A stretch of DNA of 64,000 bases, from the NCBI RefSeq assembly GCF_022664435.1, contig NZ_JAKREU010000001.1, forward strand, positions 124,001 to 188,000. The letters are read 5' to 3'. Made by a program: the position numbers and the translations under genes. The first letter of the stretch is position 1. Each line of letters opens with the position of its first letter. Positions 19,683 through 27,766 of this stretch are shown here, in pieces. The stretch comes from Sphingomonas panni (GTDB lineage Bacteria; Pseudomonadota; Alphaproteobacteria; Sphingomonadales; Sphingomonadaceae). Below the pieces are notes generated by a model that did no database searches, was not told the DNA's origin, and saw nothing but the letters and a program-made list of their open reading frames with translations.

Positions 19683-20840
19683 ATGCGGGACCGGAATACA
19701 GCGATGGGGTGGGACAAGGTGGTGGATGTCGTCGAACTGGCCACGGGGCTGATCGCCTGCGACAGCGTGACCCCGGCGCGGGGGCAGGTATTCGACGTGC
19801 TGGAGGCGGCGCTGGTGCCGCTGGGGTTCGATGTCGACCGGTTCGTGACCGGCGCGGCACCGGACGGTCCGGTCGAAAACCTCCTAGCGGTGCGCGGCAC
19901 CGTCGGACGGCATTTCGCCTTTGCTGGCCATGTCGACGTCGTGGCACCTGGCCCCGGCTGGACCTCCCCGCCCTTTGCCCCCGAACTGCGCGACGGATTA
20001 CTGTTCGGGCGCGGCGCGGTCGACATGAAGGGCGCCGTCGCCGCCTTCGTCGCGGCGGCGGCGACGCTGCCGGCGGATTCGGGCACGATCAGCCTGATCG
20101 TCACCGGCGACGAGGAAGGGCCAGCGGTGTTCGGCACCCGCGCGCTGATCGACCAGATGGCGGCGCGCGGCCTGCGGCCCGACCTGTGCCTAATCGGCGA
20201 ACCGACCTGCACCCAGCGGCTGGGCGACATGGTGAAGATCGGGCGGCGCGGGTCGGTCAATCTCTGGATCGACGTGCCCGGCCGGCAGGGGCATGTCGCC
20301 TACCCGCACCTTGCCGACAATCCGATCCCCAAGCTGGTCGCGGCGCTGGCGGCGATCGAGGCGGTGGTGCTGGACGCCGGCAACGCCTGGTTCCAGCCGT
20401 CGAACATCGAGGTGACCGACATCACGGTCGGCAATCCGGCGACCAACGTCATCCCCGGCCATGCGGCGGCGCGGCTGTCGATCCGGTTCAACGACGAACA
20501 TTCCGGTGCCGCGCTGGTCGAGCGGATCACCGCCATGGTCCACGCCCATGCCCCCTTGGCGCAGGTAGAGGGGCGGATTTCCGGCGAAGCGTTCCTGACC
20601 CCGCCGGGAGACTTTTCCGCGATGGTGTCGGCGGCGATCGAACGCCACACTGGCATCGTGCCGGAGCTGTCGACGACCGGCGGAACATCGGACGCGCGCT
20701 TCCTGTCGCGCCTGTGCCCGACGGTCGAGTTCGGCCTGCCGAACGCGACGATGCACAAGATCGACGAGGCGGTCGCGGTCGACGACCTGCGTGCGCTGAC
20801 CGCGATCTATGCCGATATCGCCCGGACCGCGCTGGCATGA
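19683..20840 (+). CDS. dapE: Succinyl-diaminopimelate desuccinylase
   Basis: 385 residues from 19683 (AGGGT site upstream) or 378 from the ATG at 19704, which is nearer to E. coli length. It hydrolyses N-succinyl-LL-diaminopimelate in lysine and cell-wall precursor synthesis. M20 metallopeptidase motifs: FAGHVDVVAPG (zinc His), GRGAVDMKGAVAA (bridging Asp), TGDEEGPAVFG (catalytic Glu pair), EPTCTQ, and FGLPNATMHKIDE with the last zinc His. Confidence 0.94.
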   Translation: MRDRNTAMGWDKVVDVVELATGLIACDSVTPARGQVFDVLEAALVPLGFDVDRFVTGAAPDGPVENLLAVRGTVGRHFAFAGHVDVVAPGPGWTSPPFAPELRDGLLFGRGAVDMKGAVAAFVAAAATLPADSGTISLIVTGDEEGPAVFGTRALIDQMAARGLRPDLCLIGEPTCTQRLGDMVKIGRRGSVNLWIDVPGRQGHVAYPHLADNPIPKLVAALAAIEAVVLDAGNAWFQPSNIEVTDITVGNPATNVIPGHAAARLSIRFNDEHSGAALVERITAMVHAHAPLAQVEGRISGEAFLTPPGDFSAMVSAAIERHTGIVPELSTTGGTSDARFLSRLCPTVEFGLPNATMHKIDEAVAVDDLRALTAIYADIARTALA

Positions 20841-20875
20841 GGGCGGGGCGGGGCAGACTTACCTGGCCCGTAACC

Positions 20876-20915
20876 CTTTCGTAAGCAGTCGCCACAACGC
20901 TTTCGTAAGCAGTCG
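20876..20915 (+). promoter_or_regulatory. Tandem 16-base direct repeats upstream of the PilZ gene
   Basis: CTTTCGTAAGCAGTCG occurs at 20876-20891 and again, identical, at 20900-20915, 24 bases apart. They lie 40-79 bases before the PilZ start and the second ends next to AT-richer DNA. Each contains a GTAA core, and the first has GTAA-N7-GTAA, a weak resemblance to a CtrA site. This is probably a regulator-binding region. Confidence 0.5.
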
Positions 20916-20954
20916 ACGCTAGCTTCGTCGGCATTGAACTAGTTGGGGAACGTC

Positions 20955-21419
20955 GTGTCGCAGCCCGCACAAATCACTACCGGCCTGTCGGGAAACCGCC
21001 GCGGACGCCAGCGCATCGGCATCCAGCGGTCGGCGGTGCTCCGCGTTGCCGGGCACCCGCCGATCCCCATTACCCTGGTCGACCTGACCCGTGACGGCTG
21101 CCTGATCGAAACCGACGCCGTGCTGGCGGCGGATCAGCAGATCGAGCTGGGCATTGCCGGCATCGGCACCGTCGGCGCGCGGGTCGTGCGGTCCGGCACG
21201 ATCGGCTATGGCTGCGAATTTGCGGAGACGCTGCCGTCCGGCGCGATCACCAATGCCAGCCGCGCCAATGTCGTGCAGCTCGAAACCGACGTAATGACGG
21301 TAGCGGAGGGCGCAGCCCAGGCCGGCAAGGTTTCGCCGCGCCAGCGCCTGCTGGCCGTCGCCGCGATCGTGGTACTGCCCTGGGCTGCGATCGCCGGCAT
21401 CGCCGCCCTGCTCGGCTAA
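20955..21419 (+). CDS. PilZ domain protein with C-terminal transmembrane segment
   Basis: 154 residues from a GTG at 20955 with a GGGGAA site; a TTG at 20943 is in frame but less likely. The PilZ fold is suggested by RRGRQRIGIQRSAVLRV (an RxxxR-like c-di-GMP motif near the start), PITLVDLTRDGCLIET equivalent to DxSxxG, and GYGCEFAE. The C-terminus has one hydrophobic helix (LLAVAAIVVLPWAAIAGIAALLG). It should bind c-di-GMP at the membrane. Single gene. Confidence 0.8.
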   Translation: MSQPAQITTGLSGNRRGRQRIGIQRSAVLRVAGHPPIPITLVDLTRDGCLIETDAVLAADQQIELGIAGIGTVGARVVRSGTIGYGCEFAETLPSGAITNASRANVVQLETDVMTVAEGAAQAGKVSPRQRLLAVAAIVVLPWAAIAGIAALLG

Positions 21420-21448
21420 AGGCTGATCCGACTATATTGATCCCAACG

Positions 21449-21518
21449 CGTCCTGGAATCTCCCGGTGATAGCACGCCGTAGGAGCCGCTGGAGACCTCA
21501 GCCTTCGCTGGGATGACG
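21449..21518. repeat. Partial REP palindrome of the 17049 family
   Basis: The 5' arm is degraded, but the centre (CCGGTGATAGCACGCCGTAG, AGGAGCCGCTGGAGAC) and the 3' arm TCAGCCTTCGCTGGGATGAC match the copies at 17049 and 24943. Confidence 0.65.
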
Positions 21519-21600
21519 TAGCAGGGCAGATGGTCGACCTCCAGGGTGGATCGACATCCAGTCCCCCGGAGACGCGGAATGACTGCTCTTCCGCCCTATC

Positions 21601-21695
21601 GCCACTCCCGCGTAGGCGGGAGTCCCGATGCGCTCGAGCCAGCAAATCCTGCCGAAACGTCAGCGGTTACGGATTCCTGTCTTCGCGGGAATGCC
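21601..21695. repeat. REP palindrome pair (CCCGCGnAGGCGGGA family)
   Basis: The arm CACTCCCGCGTAGGCGGGAG at 21603 and the inverted arm GTCTTCGCGGGAATGC near 21680 belong to the family also at 4549, 16866 and 42119. It lies about 65 bases from the left end of the IS. Confidence 0.75.
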
Positions 21696-21760
21696 GAAAA
21701 CTCTCGATCGCCGCTGAATGCCGATGGGTCTCACGGTCCTGTTCATCGATATCGAACTAG

Positions 21761-22572
21761 GGATTGTGGGGATTCATCGTGAATGGATGACGGCGGCAGC
21801 GAGGTAGATCATTGCCTCGAAGCTGCGATCGGTCTTGCAGGCGCGCATGGCAATACGTTTGAACTCCTTGAGCTTGCAAAAGAAGTTTTCGATGAGATGC
21901 CGCCATGCGTAGATTGCGGGGTCGATCCTGAGCTTTTGCGCACGGCCTGGATGCTGCGAGATGACGACCTTGGCACCGCGATCGTTCAGCTCGGCCACAA
22001 GAGCGTTACTGTCAAACGCTTTGTCCGCGATCAGTCCCTCAAAGGCGATGCCGTCGATCAGCGGTGGCACCTCGACGCTGTCGTGGCGCTGACCTGGCAT
22101 CAGCCGGAAGCGCACCAGATTGCCCAGCGCATCGGTCATCGCGAGGATCTTGGTCGTCATGCCGCCTTTGGAACGGCCGATGGCCTGGCTCTGAGTCCCC
22201 CTTTTGCGCCCTGACCATGACGGTGAACCTTCACGATCGTCGCATCGACGATGGCATATTCCAGGTCGGGTTCGTCTGACAGCGCATCGAATATCCGTTT
22301 GAAAACATCCGCTTCGCGCCAGTCGCGAAACCGGCGGAAGGCCGTGCTCCAATTGCCGAACCGCTCCGGCAGATCGCGCCATGGACTGCCAGTCCGCACG
22401 ATCCACAGCACCGCCTCCATGAACAGCCGATTGTCCCGGCCACTACGCCCCGGATCGGTCGGCTTCCCCAGACAATGCGGCTCCATCTTCGCCCACTGGG
22501 CGTCCGTTAGAATGTTGCGATCCATCCACAGCGTGAATTACATTCGAGCCTCAATGTGAATCCCCACGCCCC
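21761..22572 (-). mobile_element. IS5-family insertion sequence (IS427 type), 812 bp, intact
   Basis: Terminal inverted repeats GGATTGTGGGGATTCA (21761) and GGGGCGTGGGGATTCA (read inward from 22572) match at 13 of 16 bases. The element is flanked by CTAG on both sides (21757-21760 and 22573-22576), the target preferred by IS427-group elements. Both transposase frames are open and the frameshift motif is present, so it may still be mobile. Confidence 0.93.
21774..22525 (-). CDS. IS5-family DDE transposase, made by -1 frameshift
   Basis: Two overlapping frames. The first (22525 down to 22157, 122 residues) has the N-terminal domain starting MDRNILTDAQWAKMEPHCLG and the first catalytic Asp in YAIVDATIVKVHRHG. 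The second, ending at 21774, carries the second Asp (LIADKAFDSNAL) and the Glu helix (HLIENFFCKLKEFKRIAMR). They join at an A4G5 tract (22197-22205): slipping back one base on AAA-GGG puts the ribosome into the second frame. Its stop codon lies inside the left terminal repeat. Confidence 0.92.
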
Positions 22573-23205
22573 CTAGTACAGCCAGTTCGACCATTCCGCG
22601 ACCGGCGTCCACCGGCCCTGCCGCCGCTGAAGCGCATAGAGCGCCCCGTGGTGATTCGCCTCGACCACCACGAACCCGATATCGCCATAGCGAACCGGGT
22701 CGCGCACGCCGAATCGCGGCGTACAGAGGCGCAGGCGGTTGATGACCCACCACCGCGCGGTGACGCCCGCGGGCAGCGCATCCTCGGTCAGCGTCAGCCG
22801 GCGGCGGATATCCCCCCATGGCCGCGCCATGCGGGTCGCAGCGCCGTTCAGCGTCTGCTGCACCATCGGCGGCAGTGCGTCGGAGCGGTCGCGCACCGCC
22901 GGCGGGGTCGGTTCGCCGGTCGGCACCTTCAGCCCGGTCGGCGGGAACCAGCGCAGGTCGGCGCGGGAGCTGCGCGGCGCGCGCGCCATTTCGCGGAAGA
23001 CGCTCAGCGTATCGCCATCGGTCACCCGGTCGGTACAGACCGGACCGTTGCGGGCGACCATCAGCGTCAGCACGGACCGCACCATCGCCTCGTCGTCGTC
23101 GATTCGTCCGTCGCCGCGACCGCCGGAGCAGCCGGCGAGCATGAGCGTCAGGATTCCGATGACGAAACGTCGCGGGCGCGGGGATGGGATGTGGCCAGGC
23201 TCCAT
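22573..23205 (-). CDS. Lipoprotein of unknown function
   Basis: 210 residues from the ATG at 23205 (an ATG at 23217 is also possible; neither has a strong ribosome site). A basic N-terminus and LTLMLAGCSGG give a lipoprotein signal. The body has VRSVLTLMVARNGPVCTDRV and PWGDIRRRLTLTEDALPAG, and ends GRWTPVAEWSNWLY. I do not recognise a family. The stop TAG is part of the CTAG duplicated by the neighbouring IS, so the coding sequence is complete but its natural 3' flank and terminator are displaced. Confidence 0.7.
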   Translation of the reverse strand: MEPGHIPSPRPRRFVIGILTLMLAGCSGGRGDGRIDDDEAMVRSVLTLMVARNGPVCTDRVTDGDTLSVFREMARAPRSSRADLRWFPPTGLKVPTGEPTPPAVRDRSDALPPMVQQTLNGAATRMARPWGDIRRRLTLTEDALPAGVTARWWVINRLRLCTPRFGVRDPVRYGDIGFVVVEANHHGALYALQRRQGRWTPVAEWSNWLY

Positions 23206-23346
23206 CGCCGGGACCATCGGCGCGCCGCGCGCAAAAGTAAACGGCGCAGCGATGTGCACCGGAACGGGACGTCCCCGAATCCGCACGCGTTAGCCGTTGG
23301 AAACTTTTCGGCGTTGTGCGATTAATAGTTCGCAAAGGAAAATGCC

Positions 23347-23976
23347 GTGAGCGAACGAATTGCAACTCTGCGCAGCGAAGATCGGTGGCGCCGCTTGATG
23401 ACGGCCGGAGTCGTTGGGGTGCTGACCCTGTCGAGTGGTACCATCATCTCCGAACGCGCCCTGTTCAGCCCCCTGGCCGATGATCCCGCCCTCGCCGGGT
23501 TCGCGCCGACCGCCTATGCGATGCTGACACCGCAGGGCGGCCCCGGCGGGCTGCGCCGTCCCCGCGGCGGCACCCCGTTCCCGCAGGCGTTCGGCGCGAT
23601 TCCGCAGCCCGATGCGTCGGCGTCGACCGGCGGCGCGCCGGGCGGCGTCCCCGATGGCGCGACCGGCCTCACCCCGGCGCCGCAGGGCGTCGGCAATCTT
23701 CCCAGCGACTCGATCCCCGGCGGACCGGGCGATCCCGGCGGAGCGGGAAGCGGCCCGGGCGGCTCGCTGCCCGGTCCGGGCGAGTCGTTGCCGGGCGGCG
23801 GCGGCGCGGCTCCGGGCACGACGCCGGGCGGTCCGGTGACGCCGCCGGTCAGCGCCGTTCCCGAACCGGCGAGCTGGGCGATGATGATCCTGGGCCTTGC
23901 CTTTATCGGCGGCATCCTGCGCCGTCAGCGCGGCGGAGCGTCGCGCGCGATGACCGGGCGCACCGCGACGGCCTGA
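23347..23976 (+). CDS. PEPxxWA-CTERM sorting-signal protein, Gly/Pro-rich
   Basis: 209 residues. An N-terminal hydrophobic segment (LMTAGVVGVLTLSSGTII) serves as signal. A long low-complexity Gly/Pro/Ala region (about 65-170) follows. Near the C-terminus is the tripartite sorting signal: VPEPASWAMM, a hydrophobic helix (ILGLAFIGGIL), and a basic cluster RRQR, the PEPxxWA-CTERM class recognised by exosortases. Fourteen residues follow the basic cluster. It is the probable substrate of the exosortase at 26172. AAAGGAAAA precedes the ATG, and a strong terminator follows. Confidence 0.88.
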   Translation: MSERIATLRSEDRWRRLMTAGVVGVLTLSSGTIISERALFSPLADDPALAGFAPTAYAMLTPQGGPGGLRRPRGGTPFPQAFGAIPQPDASASTGGAPGGVPDGATGLTPAPQGVGNLPSDSIPGGPGDPGGAGSGPGGSLPGPGESLPGGGGAAPGTTPGGPVTPPVSAVPEPASWAMMILGLAFIGGILRRQRGGASRAMTGRTATA

Positions 23977-23998
23977 TCGCGCGTACGAACCGACACAG

Positions 23999-24043
23999 AG
24001 GCTGTGCGGAAACGTGCGATGCATGTTTCCGCACAGCCTTTTT
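23999..24043 (+). terminator. Strong intrinsic terminator of the PEPxxWA-CTERM gene
   Basis: A perfect 15-bp stem, AGGCTGTGCGGAAAC with GTTTCCGCACAGCCT, with an 11-base loop and a T4 run. It makes the PEPxxWA-CTERM gene a single transcription unit. Confidence 0.92.
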
Positions 24044-24045
24044 AG

Positions 24046-24203
24046 GGCATGATGACGGAGGATAGAACCGTTCGTGCTGAGTAGGGGCTGAGCGAAGTCG
24101 AAGACCTGTATCGAAGCACCTGCCTCACACGGTCCTTCGATACGCCATTTCGACAAACTCAATGGCTACTCAGGACGAACGGATCAGCCTTCAGTCATCA
24201 TGC
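24046..24203. repeat. About 158-bp palindromic element (CCGTTCGTGCTGAGTAG family)
   Basis: Outer ends GCATGATGAC and GTCATCATGC are inverted. Inside, CCGTTCGTGCTGAGTAG at 24068 is mirrored by CTACTCAGGACGAACGG at 24166-24182, and TATCGAAG pairs with CTTCGATA. This type of element is common in sphingomonad intergenic DNA. It lies between a terminator and the convergent protease gene. Confidence 0.75.
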
Positions 24204-24204
24204 T

Positions 24205-24744
24205 CTAGCGAAGGTGCAGCCTGCCTTCGGTCAGCGTGACCGAATTGAGCTTTTCCAGCATGTTCTGGCCGAGCAGCGACACGCCCAGCCCGTCCCGGAC
24301 GACCACCGCGCGCAAGCCCCGGACGTCGTGCCCGGCCAGCTCGATCCGCTCCAGTTTCGTCCAGGCCATCGCCGCATCGCCGCCGACCGTGCTGACGCGC
24401 CCGACGAACTTGTCGCGATCCACCACGATGCCGGCCGCCCGGGCGTCGGCATCGGTCAGGACCATGTAGGACGCACCGGTATCCACCAGGAACCGGATCG
24501 GTCGTCCGTTCACCTTCGCCTGGACATAGAACAGCCCGTCGCTGTGCCGTTCCGTGCGCAGGCTGGCCTGCTCGGTCGCCGGCAGGGGTGGGGGTGGCTC
24601 GGTCGCGACGATGGGCACCGCCGCGGCGGCGACCCCCGCTGCTACCGGGGCGAAGCCCAGCCGGTCCGACTCGCTGAGTGCGGCGAGGCTGGCGGTGGCG
24701 ATGCCGGAAAGCACCGCTGCACGAAGGATGGCATTGGCGAACAT
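24205..24744 (-). CDS. Retropepsin-like aspartic protease (clan AA), exported or anchored
   Basis: 179 residues. The hydrophobic N-terminus (ILRAAVLSGIATASLAAL) is a signal or anchor. The single aspartic protease domain has the catalytic FLVDTGASYMVLTDADA near residue 87 and the flap/second motif LGVSLLGQNMLEKLNSV, matching the TIGR02281-type bacterial family. As in that family it should act as a homodimer in the periplasm. It sits between the PEPxxWA-CTERM gene and the exosortase cluster, but that proximity does not prove a joint role. Confidence 0.86.
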   Translation of the reverse strand: MFANAILRAAVLSGIATASLAALSESDRLGFAPVAAGVAAAAVPIVATEPPPPLPATEQASLRTERHSDGLFYVQAKVNGRPIRFLVDTGASYMVLTDADARAAGIVVDRDKFVGRVSTVGGDAAMAWTKLERIELAGHDVRGLRAVVVRDGLGVSLLGQNMLEKLNSVTLTEGRLHLR

Positions 24745-25153
24745 GGCAACCGGTATCGCACCGGCGACTTACGCTCCGGTTCGCGAAAATGGTGCATCGT
24801 CAATTAACTAGGACCGGTCGATTGTAAGAGGTCGATCGCCGCTCGCGACTCGGCGAAGCCGAGATTTCGTCACTTGAAGCTGTTCCGGGATGTACCCATC
24901 CCCGAACGCTGCAGATCAGGTGTTCCACCGATGTGGAACCAGACGTCATCCGAGCGAAAGCTCGGATCTCCCGGTGACGGCACGCGACAGGAGCCGCTAG
25001 AGACCACAGCCCGCGCTAGGGTGACGTTTTTGGGTAGATGGATCGCCCCCGAGGGACCAGCCCAAGTCACGAGTCGATTGTGTCAGCGCGGCGATCCGCC
25101 TTACCACAACGGAACCAGGCGACCGGTGATCCAGCCCAGCCGGTCGAAACCGC
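24745..25153. other. Intergenic region, mostly repeat
   Basis: About 410 bases without a convincing gene. It holds the REP element at 24943-25026 and the protease gene's upstream region with an AT-richer patch near 24790-24825. Confidence 0.5.
24943..25026. repeat. REP palindrome of the 17049 family
   Basis: Begins CGTCATCCGAGCGAAAGCTC and ends GCTAGGGTGACG. The centre, CCGGTGACGGCACGCGACAG then GAGCCGCTAGAGAC, matches copies at 17049 and 21449. Confidence 0.7.
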
Positions 25154-26074
25154 CTACGACCCCGCGCCCACCGCTCGTCCCGCCTTCGGCGTCGCCGGAC
25201 CATAGGTCCGACGCAGATGCACGGTCTGCAACAATCCGGCGATCAGCATCACCAGTCCGGCCAGCGTCAGTTGCGCGGCGACGACCCAATAGGGTGCGCG
25301 CATCGTCCGGGTCGAGTTATAAAGGACATAATAGGGCCGCGTGACCCGCAGCCCGGCATAGCGATACAGCCGCTCGATCGACCCGGGCAGGTTGTTGCGG
25401 ACCAGCGTGCCGGTCCGGTCCTCGACCCGCTCGTTCGGCGTCATCCGCGCCTGATCGCGCGGCTCCAGCTCGACGAAATAGGCGATCTGCGGCATCGCCG
25501 GGTACGTTCCGGCGGCGACGATCGGCGCGAACCGCACTCCGCGCCGCGTCACCAACAGGTTCTGCGCAAAGGCGGCGGTACGATCGTACAGGATCGTGCC
25601 CCGCAACTTCGCCGCCCCGCTGTCGGCGGCGGTCACGCCGGCCGGATCGGCAGTGACGATTCGGTCCGCGCGGCGATCCGCCGTCCGCGTGAGCGCGACC
25701 AGCGCGATCACCACCGCGGCGCTGAGCAACGCGCTCGCCACGACGAACAGGAACTGGCGGAACCGGACCGCGCTGATATGGGCCGCAACGACGGGCGACT
25801 GGTCGGCATAGCGCGGGTCGTCGCGCTGGTGCCGGTCGCGCAGCAGCAGCAACGCGGGCGATGCGAACAACAGTACCGGCAGCACGAAGGTCAGCGTCGG
25901 CGCGAACTGGCCGAACTGGTCGAACTGCCATTCGGCCAGCGTCGCATACAGCCCGGAATAATGGAGCATTTCCCACAGGAAATACAGCAGGACCACCAAT
26001 ACCCACAGCGTCATGATCCGCGCAAGAACGGCACGATCGACGCGTGGCATCCGCGATTTCAACCAGCCACGCAT
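25154..26074 (-). CDS. Polytopic membrane protein of unknown function
   Basis: 306 residues from an ATG at 26074 that has an excellent AAGGGGGA ribosome site; upstream ATGs lack one. Hydrophobic segments lie near residues 18-38, 62-82, about 115-140, and near the C-terminus (VVAAQLTLAGLVMLIAGLLQTV). Between the third and fourth is a soluble stretch of about 130 residues (GTILYDRTAAFAQNLLVTRRG, RYAGLRVTRPYYVLYN). No family recognised. It is divergent from the exosortase gene with 97 bases between starts and may share regulation with it. Confidence 0.7.
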   Translation of the reverse strand: MRGWLKSRMPRVDRAVLARIMTLWVLVVLLYFLWEMLHYSGLYATLAEWQFDQFGQFAPTLTFVLPVLLFASPALLLLRDRHQRDDPRYADQSPVVAAHISAVRFRQFLFVVASALLSAAVVIALVALTRTADRRADRIVTADPAGVTAADSGAAKLRGTILYDRTAAFAQNLLVTRRGVRFAPIVAAGTYPAMPQIAYFVELEPRDQARMTPNERVEDRTGTLVRNNLPGSIERLYRYAGLRVTRPYYVLYNSTRTMRAPYWVVAAQLTLAGLVMLIAGLLQTVHLRRTYGPATPKAGRAVGAGS

Positions 26075-26171
26075 CGCAATCCCCCTTATCATCCTGCCCC
26101 TGCCAAGGCGGTTCGTCGCGCAGGGGCAGGGACCTTTGCGCTTACCGTCCGCAAAGTCTAGCGTTACAGGG

Positions 26172-27089
26172 ATGTTCAACGCCCCTGCCTCTGTTCACGT
26201 TCCGACCGCCCCCGGCGACTCCGCCGCACCCGCCGCGGGCGGGGAGGCAAGCGGCTGGCGTGCATGGGGCGATTACTGGTTCCTCGCCCTCGCCATCCTT
26301 CTGTTCCTGCTGCCGGTGGCGGGTGCGATGGTCCGCGAAAGCTGGTCGACCGAACAGGGGGCGCAGGGACCGCTGATCCTCGCCAGCGGGTTGTGGTTGC
26401 TCGCGCATGAGGCGCGCGGCCTGCGGGCCCTGCCCGGAAAACGCAGCCTCGCCGCCGCGGCGATGCTGCCCGCGGCACTCGCTGTCATCTTCGGTCGGGT
26501 GACCGGCAATCTGTGGGTCGACTGGGCGGGAAGCCTCGGCGCGCTCGCCGTCCTGCTCTATGCGATGGCTGGGGCGGCGGCGGTACGCCGGCTGTGGTTC
26601 CCGTTGCTCTATCTGCTGTTCCTGGTGCCGATTCCCTATGTGATTATCGGCCCCCTCACCCATGCCCGCAAATTATGGCTGTCGGGCAGCGCCGTCGACC
26701 TGCTGTCCTGGGCGGGCTACGACGTCGCCTATGGCGGCACGACGCTGTATATCGACCAGTATGAACTGCTGATCGCGGATGCCTGCGCCGGCATGAATTC
26801 GCTGTTCAGCCTCGTCGCGATCGGCGGTTTCTATATCTATCTGCGCCATCGCGACCGGGTAAAGCGGGCGATCTTCCTCGCGGCGATGCTCGTTCCGGTC
26901 GCAGTCTTCACCAATTTGCTACGGGTCGTGCTGCTGATGCTGGTCACCCGCCACTGGGGCGATGCCGTGGCGCAGGGGGTGTTCCATGATGCGATCGGGA
27001 TGGTGATGTTCGCGACGATGCTCGGCACCCTCGTGCTGCTCGATCTTGCGGCCGCCGCGCTGACCGACCGCCGGGGAACTCCGGCATGA
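26172..27089 (+). CDS. xrtV: Exosortase (XrtV-like)
   Basis: 305 residues, multi-spanning membrane cysteine protease-like transpeptidase that cuts PEP-CTERM-type sorting signals at the inner membrane. The three catalytic residues are visible: Cys in IADACAGMNSLFSL (near residue 205), Arg in FTNLLRVVLLM (near 250), and His in VFHDAIGMVMF (near 272). About eight hydrophobic helices. The ATG at 26172 has ACAGGG upstream. The next gene starts in a 4-base ATGA overlap. The companion EpsI gene and the nearby PEPxxWA-CTERM substrate support assignment to the sphingomonad XrtV subtype. Confidence 0.9.
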   Translation: MFNAPASVHVPTAPGDSAAPAAGGEASGWRAWGDYWFLALAILLFLLPVAGAMVRESWSTEQGAQGPLILASGLWLLAHEARGLRALPGKRSLAAAAMLPAALAVIFGRVTGNLWVDWAGSLGALAVLLYAMAGAAAVRRLWFPLLYLLFLVPIPYVIIGPLTHARKLWLSGSAVDLLSWAGYDVAYGGTTLYIDQYELLIADACAGMNSLFSLVAIGGFYIYLRHRDRVKRAIFLAAMLVPVAVFTNLLRVVLLMLVTRHWGDAVAQGVFHDAIGMVMFATMLGTLVLLDLAAAALTDRRGTPA

Positions 27090-27766
27090 ACGGGGTCCCG
27101 CGCCCCGACCGGCGACAGTTGATCCTGGGGACGGCGCTGCTCGCCACGGCGGGGCTGGCCAACGTCTTACGCCCGACTGATGCACCCGCCGCCACGATCG
27201 ACCTGATGCGCGCGATCCCGCTGGTGCTGGGTCCCTATCGCTACGACAGCGCGATCGCGCTCGTCCTGCCCGATGCCGGGGAGACCAGCCAGCGGATCTA
27301 TGACCAGGTGCTAACCCGCAGCTATGTCGCGGCCGGGCGTCCGCCGGTCATGCTCGTCATCGCCTATGGCGCGGCGCAGGATGCCGGCCTCGCGCTGCAC
27401 CGGCCCGATGCCTGTTATCCGGCGGCCGGCTATCGGATCGAAGCGACCCGGGCGGTGCAGGCGCGTCTGAGCGAAGCCGCCGCGATCCCGGCGACCCTGC
27501 TCACGGCCACGCGCCAGGACCGGGTCGAACAGGTGATGTATTGGACCCGGATCGGCGACCGTTTTCCCACATCGGCTGTGGCCGAGAAGCTCGACATCCT
27601 GCGTGCCAATCTGTCCGGCGATCGCCCCGACGGCGTGCTGGTCCGGCTGTCGGTCGAGGACGGCGACCCGGCGGCGGCGCTGGCGCAGTTGCAGCAATTC
27701 GTCGCCACGCTGCTCGCGACGATCGGTCCGGCCGCGCGTGCCCGGCTGGTCGGGGGTGCCGCGTGA
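27086..27766 (+). CDS. epsI: EpsI-type exosortase-associated protein (DUF3485)
   Basis: 226 residues, often fused to exosortase in other genomes but here separate with a 4-base overlap. An N-terminal twin Arg plus hydrophobic stretch (RRQLILGTALLATAGLANV) exports or anchors it. The family core motif is present: LALHRPDACYPAAGYRIE, and a following strand-rich domain with YWTRIGDRFPT. Role unproven; in characterised EPS loci it is needed with exosortase for exopolysaccharide or protein export. Confidence 0.9.
   Translation: MNGVPRPDRRQLILGTALLATAGLANVLRPTDAPAATIDLMRAIPLVLGPYRYDSAIALVLPDAGETSQRIYDQVLTRSYVAAGRPPVMLVIAYGAAQDAGLALHRPDACYPAAGYRIEATRAVQARLSEAAAIPATLLTATRQDRVEQVMYWTRIGDRFPTSAVAEKLDILRANLSGDRPDGVLVRLSVEDGDPAAALAQLQQFVATLLATIGPAARARLVGGAA

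Noticed and set aside
22573..23205. Gene broken by the IS
   Set aside because: The stop codon is preserved in the CTAG duplication, so the coding sequence is complete.
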